NCBI GenBank assembly: GCA_019414055.1
Contig: DXMV01000007.1
Location: forward strand, 1 to 64,000
Source: Collinsella sp.
Lineage (GTDB): Bacteria; Actinomycetota; Coriobacteriia; Coriobacteriales; Coriobacteriaceae
Direction of reading: 5' to 3'
Length of the DNA stretch: 64,000 bases
Position numbers and translations under genes: made by a program
Shown: one piece after another, positions 33,166-41,952 of the stretch
How the letters are laid out: each line of letters begins with the position of its first letter
Numbering within the stretch: position 1 is the stretch's first letter
The notes under the pieces: generated by a model
Database searches by the model: none
Told to the model about the DNA's origin: nothing
The model's input: only the letters and a program-made list of their open reading frames with translations

Positions 33166-34146
33166 CTACTCGTCCAGAGCGGAGAGGTCGATGCCCAGAG
33201 CCTCGGCCATCTCGTCGTTCTTGACGACGACCAGGTTCTTGCTCGAGAGGTGCTTGATCGGCATATCCTCGGGCTTGGCCTCGCCCTTCAGGATCTTGAC
33301 GGCCATCTCGCCCGCGGCGTAGCCCAGGTCCTCATAGTTGATGGAGAGGGTGAACAGGCCGCCGGCCATGCACATACCCTCCTCGCCGGTCACGAAGGGG
33401 AGCTTATTCTCCTTGCAGATCTGGCCGACCTGCGAAGCGCCCGCGGCGATGGTGTTGTCGGTGGGGGAGTAGAGCGCGTCGACCTTGCCCACGGCGGACT
33501 CGACGACGGACTGGATCTCGTTGGAGCTCGAGACGGTGAAGTCGGTGTACTCCAGGCCCAGCTTGCCGAGTTCCTTCTTGGCGGCCTTGATTTGGACGTC
33601 GGAGTTGGACTCGGCAGTGCAGTAGAGCAGACCGACCTTCTTTACGTCGGGCAGGACCTTCTGCATCATCTCGAGCTGCTCGGCGACCGGGGTGAGGTCG
33701 GAGGCGCCCGTGACGTTGGTGCCGGGTTTGTCGTTGTCCTGGACCAGGCCGGAGGCGGCGTAGTCGGTGATGGCGCAGCCCACGATGGGGATATCGGCCG
33801 TGGCGCCGGCGGCGGCCTGCGCGGCAGGCGTGGCGATGGCGTAGATCAGGTCGACGTTGTCGCCCACAAACTTGTCGGCGATGGACTTACACGTGGACTG
33901 GTCGTTCTGGGCGTTCTTCTGGTCGATCTTGACCTTGAGACCGCTCTTCTTGATGGCCTTGACGAAGCCGTCGTTGGCGGCATCGAGCGCGGAGTGCTCG
34001 GTGAGCTGCAGAACGCCGATGGTGTAGTCGGAACCGGCGGCAGCGGAGCCGGAACCAGAGTTGCCGCCGCATCCGGCGAGCGGAGCGAGCGCGAGCAGGC
34101 CAGCGGAGACAAGAAGGCTCCTGCGGCTGATGGTGATGTCCTTCAT
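33166..34146 (-). CDS. ABC transporter substrate-binding lipoprotein (ABC_sub_bind/TrpX-like)
   Basis: The 326-residue protein has a lipoprotein signal with lipobox LAGC (Cys26) preceded by a twin-arginine-like SRRSLL, a Ser/Gly linker and two Rossmann-like lobes (about 40-315). The pattern YTIGVLQLTEHSALD and NVDLIYAIATPAAQ fits the ABC_sub_bind family, members of which import tryptophan or tyrosine in some Firmicutes. Ligand here is not proven. GGGGGT precedes the ATG. First gene of the operon. Confidence 0.88.
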   Translation of the reverse strand: MKDITISRRSLLVSAGLLALAPLAGCGGNSGSGSAAAGSDYTIGVLQLTEHSALDAANDGFVKAIKKSGLKVKIDQKNAQNDQSTCKSIADKFVGDNVDLIYAIATPAAQAAAGATADIPIVGCAITDYAASGLVQDNDKPGTNVTGASDLTPVAEQLEMMQKVLPDVKKVGLLYCTAESNSDVQIKAAKKELGKLGLEYTDFTVSSSNEIQSVVESAVGKVDALYSPTDNTIAAGASQVGQICKENKLPFVTGEEGMCMAGGLFTLSINYEDLGYAAGEMAVKILKGEAKPEDMPIKHLSSKNLVVVKNDEMAEALGIDLSALDE

Positions 34147-34206
34147 ATCATTACCCCCAGTATAAAAATGGCTGGAAACACTGCACTAGGAAAAAGTGCA
34201 AGTGGG

Positions 34207-34237
34207 ACTATAGTAACGCCGATGTCCATTTTTACAA
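34207..34237 (-). promoter_or_regulatory. Candidate promoter of the ABC operon
   Basis: On the minus strand, TTGTAA (34237-34232) and TATAGT (34212-34207) are 19 bases apart. Just downstream a CACTGCAC/GTGCAAGTG inverted repeat (about 34180-34205) could be an operator. Confidence 0.4.
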
Positions 34238-34305
34238 TAACCTGGCGGGTTTTTTAATACTGAACCGGATGGGCGGTGCTGAGGAACGACGGACGGTAAC
34301 GGGGC

Positions 34306-35094
34306 TTACGCTGCGGGCGCGGGACTGTCTTCTTCATTTAGCGCGGCAAAGAGTTTCTTGCCGTCGAGCAAACGCGTGCTGACGTTTCTCATGCGGCTGA
34401 CCTCAACGGTGCGCAGGGTGTCATCGGCGCCTCGGGTGTCGTAGACCGTTCCCAGCAGATACGAGACGCCATCGCGTTGCCTGATGGCAAAGGGCCGGAC
34501 CGTCATCCGCACCACCTCGGTTTCGCCTCGGGTCAGGACGTTTGAGATATCAAAGCTGACAGTTGTTCCATGGTCGATAGCCTGTTCGACGAGCTCGCAC
34601 GTGTCGATACGATTGGCGCGCGGACGCGTTGTCTTGACGGGCGCGTCGTTGGCGGCCGGTGCCGGTTCGGGCATATCGAGATAGCCACGAACATCGGCGC
34701 TCGCCATGGCGACCAGGTGCTGCGCCATGCTCTTTCGAATGGCTATGGGCGTCGATCGGTTGCGCATGACCATGCCATGGAGCCGTATGATCTCCTCGTC
34801 AGCAAGCGGGCGGGTGAGGAGCCGATAGCCCACGCCGCGTTTATAGTCGATTTCGTATCCGGCGTGACGAAGTGCGGATATCGAGGTATAGATGCTGCGG
34901 CGTGCCGCCGAGATGGGCATGCGGGCGGGGTCGTCGGGATGGGCGAGGAGCTCGACCAGCTCGTCGGAAAGCAGCGCCTTGTCCTCGCCGGTGTTCTCGC
35001 TCAAAAGCTGCAGGATGCGTACGGCGCGATAGGCTGCCATCGAGGCGGAGCCCCTGGTCGTGGTCTCGTAGTTTTCAACAACGGCTTCGGTCAT
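34306..35094 (-). CDS. WYL-like transcriptional regulator
   Basis: The 262-residue protein has an N-terminal winged-helix part (about 20-95, with SIYTSISALRHAGYEIDYKRGVGY as recognition helix and wing) and a C-terminal beta-rich region (about 140-250) with a WYL-like stretch (RPFAIRQRDGVSYLLGTVYDTRG). WYL proteins bind nucleotides or nucleic acid and regulate stress or metabolism. ATG 35094 lies 10 bases after AAAGGA; a GTG at 35103 is the alternative. It follows asnS and precedes the ABC operon on the same strand; it might control the latter. Confidence 0.7.
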   Translation of the reverse strand: MTEAVVENYETTTRGSASMAAYRAVRILQLLSENTGEDKALLSDELVELLAHPDDPARMPISAARRSIYTSISALRHAGYEIDYKRGVGYRLLTRPLADEEIIRLHGMVMRNRSTPIAIRKSMAQHLVAMASADVRGYLDMPEPAPAANDAPVKTTRPRANRIDTCELVEQAIDHGTTVSFDISNVLTRGETEVVRMTVRPFAIRQRDGVSYLLGTVYDTRGADDTLRTVEVSRMRNVSTRLLDGKKLFAALNEEDSPAPAA

Positions 35095-35270
35095 AGTGCC
35101 CACGTCCTTTCCTTTTTTGGCGATGGCAGATCAGAGCCTAGGGCGCGGAGCCTGGCCAAGGACACGTGGCGCCTTGGGCGGTCGATGGTTGCCGGCAAAC
35201 GGCGGGTCGAATTTTCAACAACCCTGCCTAACTGACCAAAACCTTGCCAAAAGCTTGACGGATGCTGTTG

Positions 35271-35304
35271 AAAAAAGCGCCCCTCGGCTTGCCGAGAGGC
35301 GCTT
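35271..35304 (-). terminator. Terminator after asnS
   Basis: A 14-bp stem (35275-35288 with 35291-35304, minor wobble) with six T on the minus strand. Confidence 0.9.
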
Positions 35305-35349
35305 GTGCGATGAGTGTTGCACGTGGCGACGCGAGCAAGTGCCCGATGA

Positions 35350-36753
35350 TTAGAAGTCAGCGTTGCCCACGGTGCGCGGGTGCGGCAGGACGTCGCGGAT
35401 GTTGCCCACGCCGGTGAGGTACATCACCAAGCGCTCGAAGCCCAGACCGTAGCCGGCGTGCTTGCAGGAACCGTAGCGGCGCAGGTCAAGGTAGTACTTG
35501 TACTGCTCGGGATTCATACCCAGATCCTTGATGCGGGCCTCGAGCAGATCCAGGCGCTCCTCGCGCTGGGAGCCGCCGATAATCTCGCCGATGCCGGGAA
35601 CCAGGCAGTCGGCAGCGGCGACGGTCTTGCCGTCCTCGTTCATGCGCATGTAGAACGCCTTGATCTCGGCCGGGTAGTCGGTTACGAAGGTCGGGCGCTT
35701 AAAGTGCTCCTCGGTCAGGAAACGCTCGTGCTCGGTTTGCAGGTCGATGCCCCAGCTCACGGGATAGTCAAACTTGTGACCGGCGGCGACGGCCTGCTCT
35801 AGGATTTCGACGGCCTCGGTATAGGTGACGCGGGCAAAGTCGGAGTTGGCGACATGGTTCAGGCGCTCAAGCAGACCCTTGTCCACAAACTTGTTGAGCA
35901 TATTGAGCTCGTCGGGGCAGGTTGCCATGACGTCCTTGAGGACATACTTGAGCATGGCCTCGGCGTTATCCATGTAGTCGTTCAGATCGGCAAATGCCAT
36001 CTCGGGCTCGATCATCCAAAACTCGGCGGCGTGGCGCGTGGTGTTGGAGTTCTCGGCGCGGAAGGTGGGGCCAAAGGTGTACACGTCGCCAAAGGCCATG
36101 GCGAAGTTCTCGGCATTGAGCTGTCCGGAAACGGTGAGGCTCGCATGCTTGCCAAAGAAGTCCTGGCTCCAGTCGACCTCGCCGGCCTCGGTGAGGGGCG
36201 GGTTTTTGGGGTCGAGCGTGGTCACGCGGAACATCTCGCCGGCGCCCTCGCAGTCACTCGTGGTGATGATGGGGGTGTTGACGTAGACAAAGCCCTGCTC
36301 CTGGAAGAAGCGGTGGATAGCGGCAGCCGCGACAGAGCGGATGCGGAACACGGCGCGGAACAGGTTGGTGCGCGGGCGCAGGTGCTGCTGGGTGCGCAGG
36401 AACTCGACGGTGGCACGCTTCTTCTGCAGCGGGTAATCCGGGGCGCTCGTGCCCTCGACCTCGATGGAAGTGGCAGAAAGCTCGAAGGGCTGGGGCGCAT
36501 CGGGGGTCAGCTTGACGGTGCCGGTGCAGATGAGGGCGGCCGAGACGTTTTGGTGGGCGATCTCGTCGTAGTTGTCGAGCGCCTCGCGGTTCATGACGAC
36601 CTGCAGGTCGCGGAAGCAGCTGCCGTCGTTGAGCGTAACGAAGCCAAAGTTCTTCATGTCGCGGACGGACTTGACCCAGCCGGCAACGGTGACGGTCTGG
36701 CCACCGAGCGACTCGGCGTGCGTATAGAGCTGCGCGATTTTGGTGCGGTTCAC
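35350..36753 (-). CDS. asnS: Asparaginyl-tRNA synthetase
   Basis: AsnRS charges tRNA-Asn. The 467-residue class IIb enzyme has the OB-fold anticodon domain (about 18-105, VTVAGWVKSVRDMKNFGFV), motif 2 (TFRAENSNTTRHAAEFWMIEPEM, about 218, in two parts) and motif 3 (GYGLGFERLVMYLTG, about 438). FRAENSNT is the Asn-type form of motif 2 rather than the Asp type. Start is a GTG at 36753, 5 bases after GGGAGGA; the open frame extends 82 codons further but without family similarity. Confidence 0.95.
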   Translation of the reverse strand: MNRTKIAQLYTHAESLGGQTVTVAGWVKSVRDMKNFGFVTLNDGSCFRDLQVVMNREALDNYDEIAHQNVSAALICTGTVKLTPDAPQPFELSATSIEVEGTSAPDYPLQKKRATVEFLRTQQHLRPRTNLFRAVFRIRSVAAAAIHRFFQEQGFVYVNTPIITTSDCEGAGEMFRVTTLDPKNPPLTEAGEVDWSQDFFGKHASLTVSGQLNAENFAMAFGDVYTFGPTFRAENSNTTRHAAEFWMIEPEMAFADLNDYMDNAEAMLKYVLKDVMATCPDELNMLNKFVDKGLLERLNHVANSDFARVTYTEAVEILEQAVAAGHKFDYPVSWGIDLQTEHERFLTEEHFKRPTFVTDYPAEIKAFYMRMNEDGKTVAAADCLVPGIGEIIGGSQREERLDLLEARIKDLGMNPEQYKYYLDLRRYGSCKHAGYGLGFERLVMYLTGVGNIRDVLPHPRTVGNADF

Positions 36754-36889
36754 GTATCCTCCCAGAGCGGTTGTACGGATTATTTCCAAACAGTTAACCA
36801 TTCTAACCCGCGAGCGGGGGCGTAGCAAAACGTCAGGTGTGATGTATGGGCGCAACGTGGGCACCGCGCAAGCGCCGATTTTGCGGTGC

Positions 36890-38824
36890 CTAGTGCCCGC
36901 AGATGGCTTGGCGTATGAGGACGGCGTAGGTGTCGATTCCCGCCTGGGTGAGGTGTGTGCCGTCGTCGACGAGGTATTCGCTGTGGCCCTCCGAGGCACC
37001 GTTCCAGTCGATGACGCCGGCGTTGTCGTTTTGGGCGCAGACGTCGCGAATCGTCTGGTTATTGCGGTCCTGTAGCTCGAGCGGTACGCGCACGGTCACA
37101 AAGTAGATGGGCTTGCCGCCCACGGCATTAATCACGTCCTGCACTTGCTGGGGGTCTCGGATGAGGCCGTTGGTGCCAAGCGCGCAGATGACCACGCTTG
37201 GATCGTAGTTGGCACTGTCCTGTGCATAGACATCCTGGAAGGTGTAGAACTGGCGGCTCACCACGCCGTCGATGTATGCGTTGGGAAGCGCCGCCTGAAT
37301 GCCAGGTTGGGCACCTGCGGTGACCGAGTCACCGATCATGAGCACGCGGGCGTCGCAGGTTCCGGTTGCCTCGTCGTAGGTAAAGCTCTTCCAGTCCAAG
37401 TTCTTGGGGACCTTTTCGGCGATAGGCCCTTCTTTGGGTTTTTGTTTGGTGGCGTCATCGGATGCGGTGTCGCTGGGCTGGGAGTCTTTACCGGATGCGG
37501 GCTCGGCGCTCTTGTCGTTGACTCCGTTGTCCTGGGACGAGGTCGCGTTCTGGGTAAGCTCGGGACGGAGCTGCTCGGCGCGGGCGGTGGCGATGCCTGC
37601 CCAGTCAAGCGGCGCGAAGGCAAGTGCGGCGACGCATACGGCGCCAAGCGCAGAAAGTGCCATGGCGGGCGAAAGGACGTGCGTCTTTGCCGTGTTGCCC
37701 TGCTGGGCGGGCTTGCGGGACCAAGGACGTTCGACGAGACGATAGAAGACCTCGGCAACCGTAAGGATCACCACAAGCTGTAGCGCCTGCTCCCACCAGG
37801 CGATGCGGGTAGTGCGGGTTGCGGGGTTCATAAGAAGCAGTAGGGGATAGTGCACCAGATAGACCGAGAACGAGCGCTGACCCAGCCAGACGAGCGGCTT
37901 GACCGACAACAGGCGACGCACGATGCACTCCGTATTCTGCACGCAGATGATGAGAAGTCCGGTGACGAGGGCAAGCAGCAAAAAGCCGCCGCGGTAGAGC
38001 CAGGCGCTCTCTCCGGTCAGCATGAGTGCGCCGGCTATAACGGCAACGAGCCACGCGATAGAAATCGCGTTGACCTTTGAGATGCCCTTGCTGGCGCCGG
38101 AGGTATGGATGTCACCGCTCAGCATCTCGCGCAGACGCGGCGCGGCGATGGCGGCTAAGGCTCCGCATAGAAGCTCGGCGGCACGGGCGTCGGTTCCGTA
38201 GTAGACGCGCGATGTGTCGGCGGTGGGATTGAACATGAGGACCATGGCTGCCGTCGATACAAGCGCGAATGCGATCGTGATGCCGATGGCGGTGTTGCGC
38301 GACCTGGTTTTGCTGCACAGCGCCATAAGGATGACCGGCCATACCAGATAGAACTGCATAGTGACAGCGCAGAACCACAGGTGCGTGAGCGGCGAGGGGA
38401 GCCCCGCAGCGGCGAAATACGAGACGTTGCGGAAGATGTAGAACCAGTTGCTCAAAAAGAGTGCCGATGGCAGTGCATCCTGCTGTACCTTAGGGAGTAG
38501 GCTCGGGGCCGCGATGTAGGTGGCGACGGCGGTAAGCGCGATGGTCACGACGATCGGCGGCACCATGCGCGCAACGCGGCGGCAGATATAGCGCGGGTAC
38601 GAGAATCCGTCGCGTGCCGTGGCTCGCATAATGCTTTTGGTGGCGAGATAGCCACTCAGCGTAAAGAAGAGTGTAACGCCCAAAAAACCGCCGGTCAGGC
38701 GGCTGGGGCGAAGGTGATATAGGACGACGCCGGCGATGGCGAGGGCGCGGAGCCCGTCGAGCGCGACGATGCGTTGGTTGCGTTGAGGCGCGGCATGTGC
38801 GGCGCCCGTGGGTGTGTTTTGCAT
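36890..38824 (-). CDS. Membrane O-acyltransferase (OafA/YrhL type) with C-terminal SGNH domain
   Basis: The 644-residue protein has an acyltransferase-3 domain with about ten helices (15-360; LDGLRALAIAGVVLYHL includes the active-site His), a further helix, a charged Ser/Asp/Lys-rich linker (about 400-460) and an extracytoplasmic SGNH-hydrolase-like domain (about 475-640) with Gly-Asp-Ser (MIGDSVTAG) and DDGTHLTQAG as the Asp-x-x-His end. Such proteins O-acetylate peptidoglycan, teichoic acid or surface polysaccharide. ATG 38824 follows GGAGGAAA. Monocistronic; target not known. Confidence 0.9.
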   Translation of the reverse strand: MQNTPTGAAHAAPQRNQRIVALDGLRALAIAGVVLYHLRPSRLTGGFLGVTLFFTLSGYLATKSIMRATARDGFSYPRYICRRVARMVPPIVVTIALTAVATYIAAPSLLPKVQQDALPSALFLSNWFYIFRNVSYFAAAGLPSPLTHLWFCAVTMQFYLVWPVILMALCSKTRSRNTAIGITIAFALVSTAAMVLMFNPTADTSRVYYGTDARAAELLCGALAAIAAPRLREMLSGDIHTSGASKGISKVNAISIAWLVAVIAGALMLTGESAWLYRGGFLLLALVTGLLIICVQNTECIVRRLLSVKPLVWLGQRSFSVYLVHYPLLLLMNPATRTTRIAWWEQALQLVVILTVAEVFYRLVERPWSRKPAQQGNTAKTHVLSPAMALSALGAVCVAALAFAPLDWAGIATARAEQLRPELTQNATSSQDNGVNDKSAEPASGKDSQPSDTASDDATKQKPKEGPIAEKVPKNLDWKSFTYDEATGTCDARVLMIGDSVTAGAQPGIQAALPNAYIDGVVSRQFYTFQDVYAQDSANYDPSVVICALGTNGLIRDPQQVQDVINAVGGKPIYFVTVRVPLELQDRNNQTIRDVCAQNDNAGVIDWNGASEGHSEYLVDDGTHLTQAGIDTYAVLIRQAICGH

Positions 38825-38933
38825 CGATCTTTCCTCCAATGTCGACCTAGCAGTCTAGCGCTCTGCGCGGACAAAGGAAGGGGGTTCGTTCGGTTGAACA
38901 ACATGCCGCGGGGCGATGCTTCGCTACGCAAAA

Positions 38934-39020
38934 GCCGCACCTGCGTTGATGCTCAGCTGCCTATATAGAAACGTTTCAGAAGCTCTACATAGGCAAAAAC
39001 AACAACAACACAGATGCGGC
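38934..39020 (-). repeat. Long nested hairpin between EIIA and acyltransferase genes
   Basis: Outer arms GCCGCACCTGCGTTG/CAACACAGATGCGGC (15 bp with wobble) enclose inner arms TGCCTATATAG/CTACATAGGCA. On the minus strand it is followed by TTTT and lies 43 bases after the EIIA stop, so it likely terminates that gene. Confidence 0.75.
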
Positions 39021-39062
39021 AAAGATGCACAGACGGTTGACCCGTTATGTGACGGCAGTCTG

Positions 39063-39626
39063 CTACTTGGTCTTAGCCACCAGCAGCGGGTCGCCGAGCT
39101 TGACGAGCGGGTTGCCGCCGATAAGCGTGCCAGACTCGCCGACGTGGTCGATGCTCTTGAGGCGGTCGAGCTCAGAGACGATGACGGTCACGATGTCCTC
39201 GTGGCCGGCGGCCTTAATAGCGTCGCGGTCGAAGCTGATGAGCGGCTGGCCTGCCTTGACCGTGTCGCCCATCTCGACAAAGCGGGCAAAGCCTTTACCG
39301 TTCATTTCCACGGTGCCCAGGCCGACGTGGATAAACACGCGCAGGCCGTCCTCGGTAATCATGCCGATGGAGTGATTGGTGACGGTGGTGGCGCCGATAC
39401 GGCCGTTGGCGGGGGCGTAAATGGTGCCGGTAATGGGCTCGATGCCGTAGCCCTGGCCGAGCATGCCCGAGGCGATGGTCTCGTCGGGAACCTCACTTAG
39501 ATTGACGAGCACGCCGTTGACGGGAGCGTAGATGACGCCTTCGCGGGTGGCGAAGCTTGCTGCGGGCGGAACGGACGCCTCGCCCGACGAAGTGAACGTG
39601 GACTTGAGCGAATCGAGCAGACCCAT
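39063..39626 (-). CDS. Glucose-type PTS EIIA protein
   Basis: EIIA-Glc proteins pass phosphate from HPr to EIIB. The 187-residue protein has a short N-terminal extension and the EIIA-Glc sandwich (about 30-180) with the active-site region VTNHSIGMI (about 100) and the phospho-His in VFIHVGLGTVEMNG (about 115). Start at 39626 follows GGAGG by 5 bases. It is an orphan with no EIIBC beside it; the beta-glucoside EIIBC at 15 kb lacks its own EIIA and may use it. Confidence 0.92.
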   Translation of the reverse strand: MGLLDSLKSTFTSSGEASVPPAASFATREGVIYAPVNGVLVNLSEVPDETIASGMLGQGYGIEPITGTIYAPANGRIGATTVTNHSIGMITEDGLRVFIHVGLGTVEMNGKGFARFVEMGDTVKAGQPLISFDRDAIKAAGHEDIVTVIVSELDRLKSIDHVGESGTLIGGNPLVKLGDPLLVAKTK

Positions 39627-39872
39627 AGATGCCTCCAACGTATCAGGCGCGCATGTTGCACGCGTGTGGTTTGCCGGAAACGTTTCGTACGTGTTTCCCA
39701 GCACGGTCAGCGCTCCTATTTTACGCTGCTTAACGATGGTCCTGAGCTGGGATTATGTGATATATCAGTTGATGGCCAACTTATTGCGGGGGTGTTTCTG
39801 TGCCGCGGGCTCAAGTGGGGTACGCTAAGGTGCGAAAAACGAGTGCGCACGAATCGCACGGAGGGAGCACCT

Positions 39873-40775
39873 ATGATTATTGAGAACCATGCGCTGTGGG
39901 GCGAGGAGCCGACCGAGGATTATCCGGCGACGTTTGCGTATCTGGGTGCCGAGCCACTGCCCGACAAGCCCAATGGCCGCCGCCCCGCGGTGATCATCTG
40001 CGGCGGAGGCGGGTTTACGCATATCGCTCCGCACGAGCAGGACCCGGTGGCGTTTGCGTTTTTGGACCGCGGCTACCAGGCCTTTGTGCTCAACTATGTG
40101 ACGAGCGCCACGGGCGACGTGAGCTTTCCTCACCCGCAGGCGGACCTCGCCAAGATGGTCGCTACCGTGCGCGCCAACGCCGACGAGTGGCATGTCGATC
40201 CCAAGCGCGTGTGCATCGTGGGTTTTTCGGCGGGCGGCATGATCTGCGCTTCGTTGGCAACGCAGTGGAAGACCGGACCCTTCGCGGGCCTTGCCGGGGC
40301 TCGTCCGGAGGATATTCGTCCCGACGCCGTGGTGCTGGGCTATCCGTTGCTCGACCTTGCCTATGTGCGCGATATGCAGACGCGCGACCCGCGCATCGAC
40401 CTGCGCGTGCCCAAGACGGGTGGCAAGACGGGGCGCGATTTGCTCAACGACTATCTGTCGATGGTGACGGGCGGCGAGGCGACCGATGAGCACCTGACCG
40501 ACATTTGCCCTACCACGCATGTTTCGCGCCAGATGCCCCCGACCTTTGTGTGGGGCGTTTCGGACGACAAGACGGCGCCGGTCGCGCAGGTCTACCCGTT
40601 TGCGCAGCGCATGGCCGAGGAGGGCGTTGCATGCGAGATGCACGTCTTTGACCAGGGCGGTCACGGCCTTTCGCTCGGCAACGCCAATACCGCGGTCGAC
40701 AACGAGGACAAGCAGGTGGCGGTCCGTCCCTGGATTCGCCTAGCCTTCCGCTTCCTGGAGCGCCACGGGTTTTAG
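39873..40775 (+). CDS. Alpha/beta-hydrolase, acetyl-esterase (BD-FAE-like)
   Basis: The 300-residue alpha/beta-hydrolase has the oxyanion motif CGGGGFTHIAPHE (about 45-57), the nucleophile elbow GFSAGG (about 117), the Asp region WGVSDDKTAP (about 233) and the His in QGGHGLSLG (about 267). It resembles esterases that remove acetyl or feruloyl groups from plant polysaccharides or small esters. No signal peptide, so it acts in the cytosol. GGAGGGAG precedes the ATG. Divergent from the EIIA gene. Confidence 0.85.
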   Translation: MIIENHALWGEEPTEDYPATFAYLGAEPLPDKPNGRRPAVIICGGGGFTHIAPHEQDPVAFAFLDRGYQAFVLNYVTSATGDVSFPHPQADLAKMVATVRANADEWHVDPKRVCIVGFSAGGMICASLATQWKTGPFAGLAGARPEDIRPDAVVLGYPLLDLAYVRDMQTRDPRIDLRVPKTGGKTGRDLLNDYLSMVTGGEATDEHLTDICPTTHVSRQMPPTFVWGVSDDKTAPVAQVYPFAQRMAEEGVACEMHVFDQGGHGLSLGNANTAVDNEDKQVAVRPWIRLAFRFLERHGF

Positions 40776-40815
40776 TTACGGCGTTTTGCCAAACGCCGTA
40801 ACCGCATGACGCTGC

Positions 40816-40914
40816 AAGCCCGCCAGAGCGGCAATCTGCCTTTCAACTTCGGCGGCATGACCAGAAGGTCAATGCCGCCTCGTTTCAAGGCACCTTGCTC
40901 GCCCTGGCGGGCTT
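40816..40914. repeat. Long imperfect palindrome, family F copy 2
   Basis: AAGCCCGCCAGAGCGGCAAT pairs over its length with the right arm ending TGGCGGGCTT; inner GGCGGCATGACC/GGTCAATGCCGCC. Shares TGCCTTTCAA, GCATGACC and TTTCAAGGCA with copy 1 at 12577-12681. It lies between convergent genes and may act as terminator. Confidence 0.82.
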
Positions 40915-41047
40915 TCGCTGTCTGCGCCAAAACATCGGCGTTGTCTTGGCTGCCAAAAGAATGATCCCTCGGGGACGGGGGAAAATGGATCAGTTTGGGC
41001 GGTGCTGGCGTCAAGGTTTAAGACCGATGTCGTTCCTTGTTGCTTTC

Positions 41048-41698
41048 CTACCAAACGGTGAACTGGGCGTTCTCCGTGTTCCAATGGACATCGCGAACGT
41101 AGTCTCGCACGCCCGCTGCATCTCGCGCTTCGAAGAGCTCAAGAATATGAGCATGCTCGGCATTGGCTATGCCCAGCAGCTTGCACGCTGTCTCCTGATC
41201 GACGGTCTCGTAATCGCGCTTTATAAAGCAGCGCTCGAGTTGCGAAATCATGTCGCGCAGACGGTCGTTGCCGCAGCGGTTGAAGTACGTGAGGTGAAAG
41301 TCCCGCTGAATGTCGTCGTACTTTCGGATAAGACCGCCTTGGATCGCAAGGTCCATGGACCCAACCAAAAACTTCAGCTGCATGATGTCCTCGTCGGTTA
41401 GGAGAGGGCAGGCGAGGTATGCCGCCTGCCCGTCGAGAGGCCCCATAATCTCAAAGACTTCAACGGCGTTTTGCTGATCGAACCCTCGGACGCGGAATCC
41501 GCGGCGGGGGAGATTGTCCAGATAGCCGTCGCTTGCCAGCTGGATGAGCGCCTCGCGAACCGGCGTGCGCGACACGCCCATGGCATCGCAGATCGCCTGC
41601 TCGCTCACGCGGTCGCCGGCCGAAAGCTCGCCGGCGTCTATGCGACTCGAAATATAGTCGTATACATGATCCTTCAAGGGTCTTCGGAGCGTTTCCAT
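41048..41698 (-). CDS. GntR-family (FadR/FCD) transcriptional regulator
   Basis: The 216-residue protein has the GntR winged helix (about 5-70, VSEQAICDAMGVSRTPVREALIQLASDGY with the signature SRTPVREAL) and an all-helical FCD ligand domain (about 80-205) with a metal-ligand-type D-x3-H pattern (DFHLTYF) and later His residues. It is divergent from the dimethylarginine hydrolase/permease genes and most likely controls them, through the palindrome at 41845-41856. Confidence 0.92.
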   Translation of the reverse strand: METLRRPLKDHVYDYISSRIDAGELSAGDRVSEQAICDAMGVSRTPVREALIQLASDGYLDNLPRRGFRVRGFDQQNAVEVFEIMGPLDGQAAYLACPLLTDEDIMQLKFLVGSMDLAIQGGLIRKYDDIQRDFHLTYFNRCGNDRLRDMISQLERCFIKRDYETVDQETACKLLGIANAEHAHILELFEARDAAGVRDYVRDVHWNTENAQFTVW

Positions 41699-41844
41699 GA
41701 GCTTATATTCCTCAACTGTATATTTTCAAAAATAAATACGTTTCGCCTGAATAGGCTAATTGAATTATAGAACGACCAGTTGAATCGCGCTACCAAACCA
41801 GAAGAAGCAATAATACGCTTACCGAGAAATATCTACCGTTCATG

Positions 41845-41856
41845 ATTGTATACAAT
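41845..41856. promoter_or_regulatory. Candidate GntR operator
   Basis: ATTGTATACAAT is a perfect 12-bp palindrome of the T-x-G-T...A-C-x-A type bound by FCD-type GntR proteins. It lies in the 254-base gap between the regulator and its putative target genes. Confidence 0.6.
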
Positions 41857-41952
41857 ATACAAAGCAGTAAAGACACCCTAAGATAAAGCCATCGGAAGGA
41901 AGGCGGGCGCAAGGAAGTCCGCTCTCTGCTAAGAGGTCCAAGGAGGATCATC

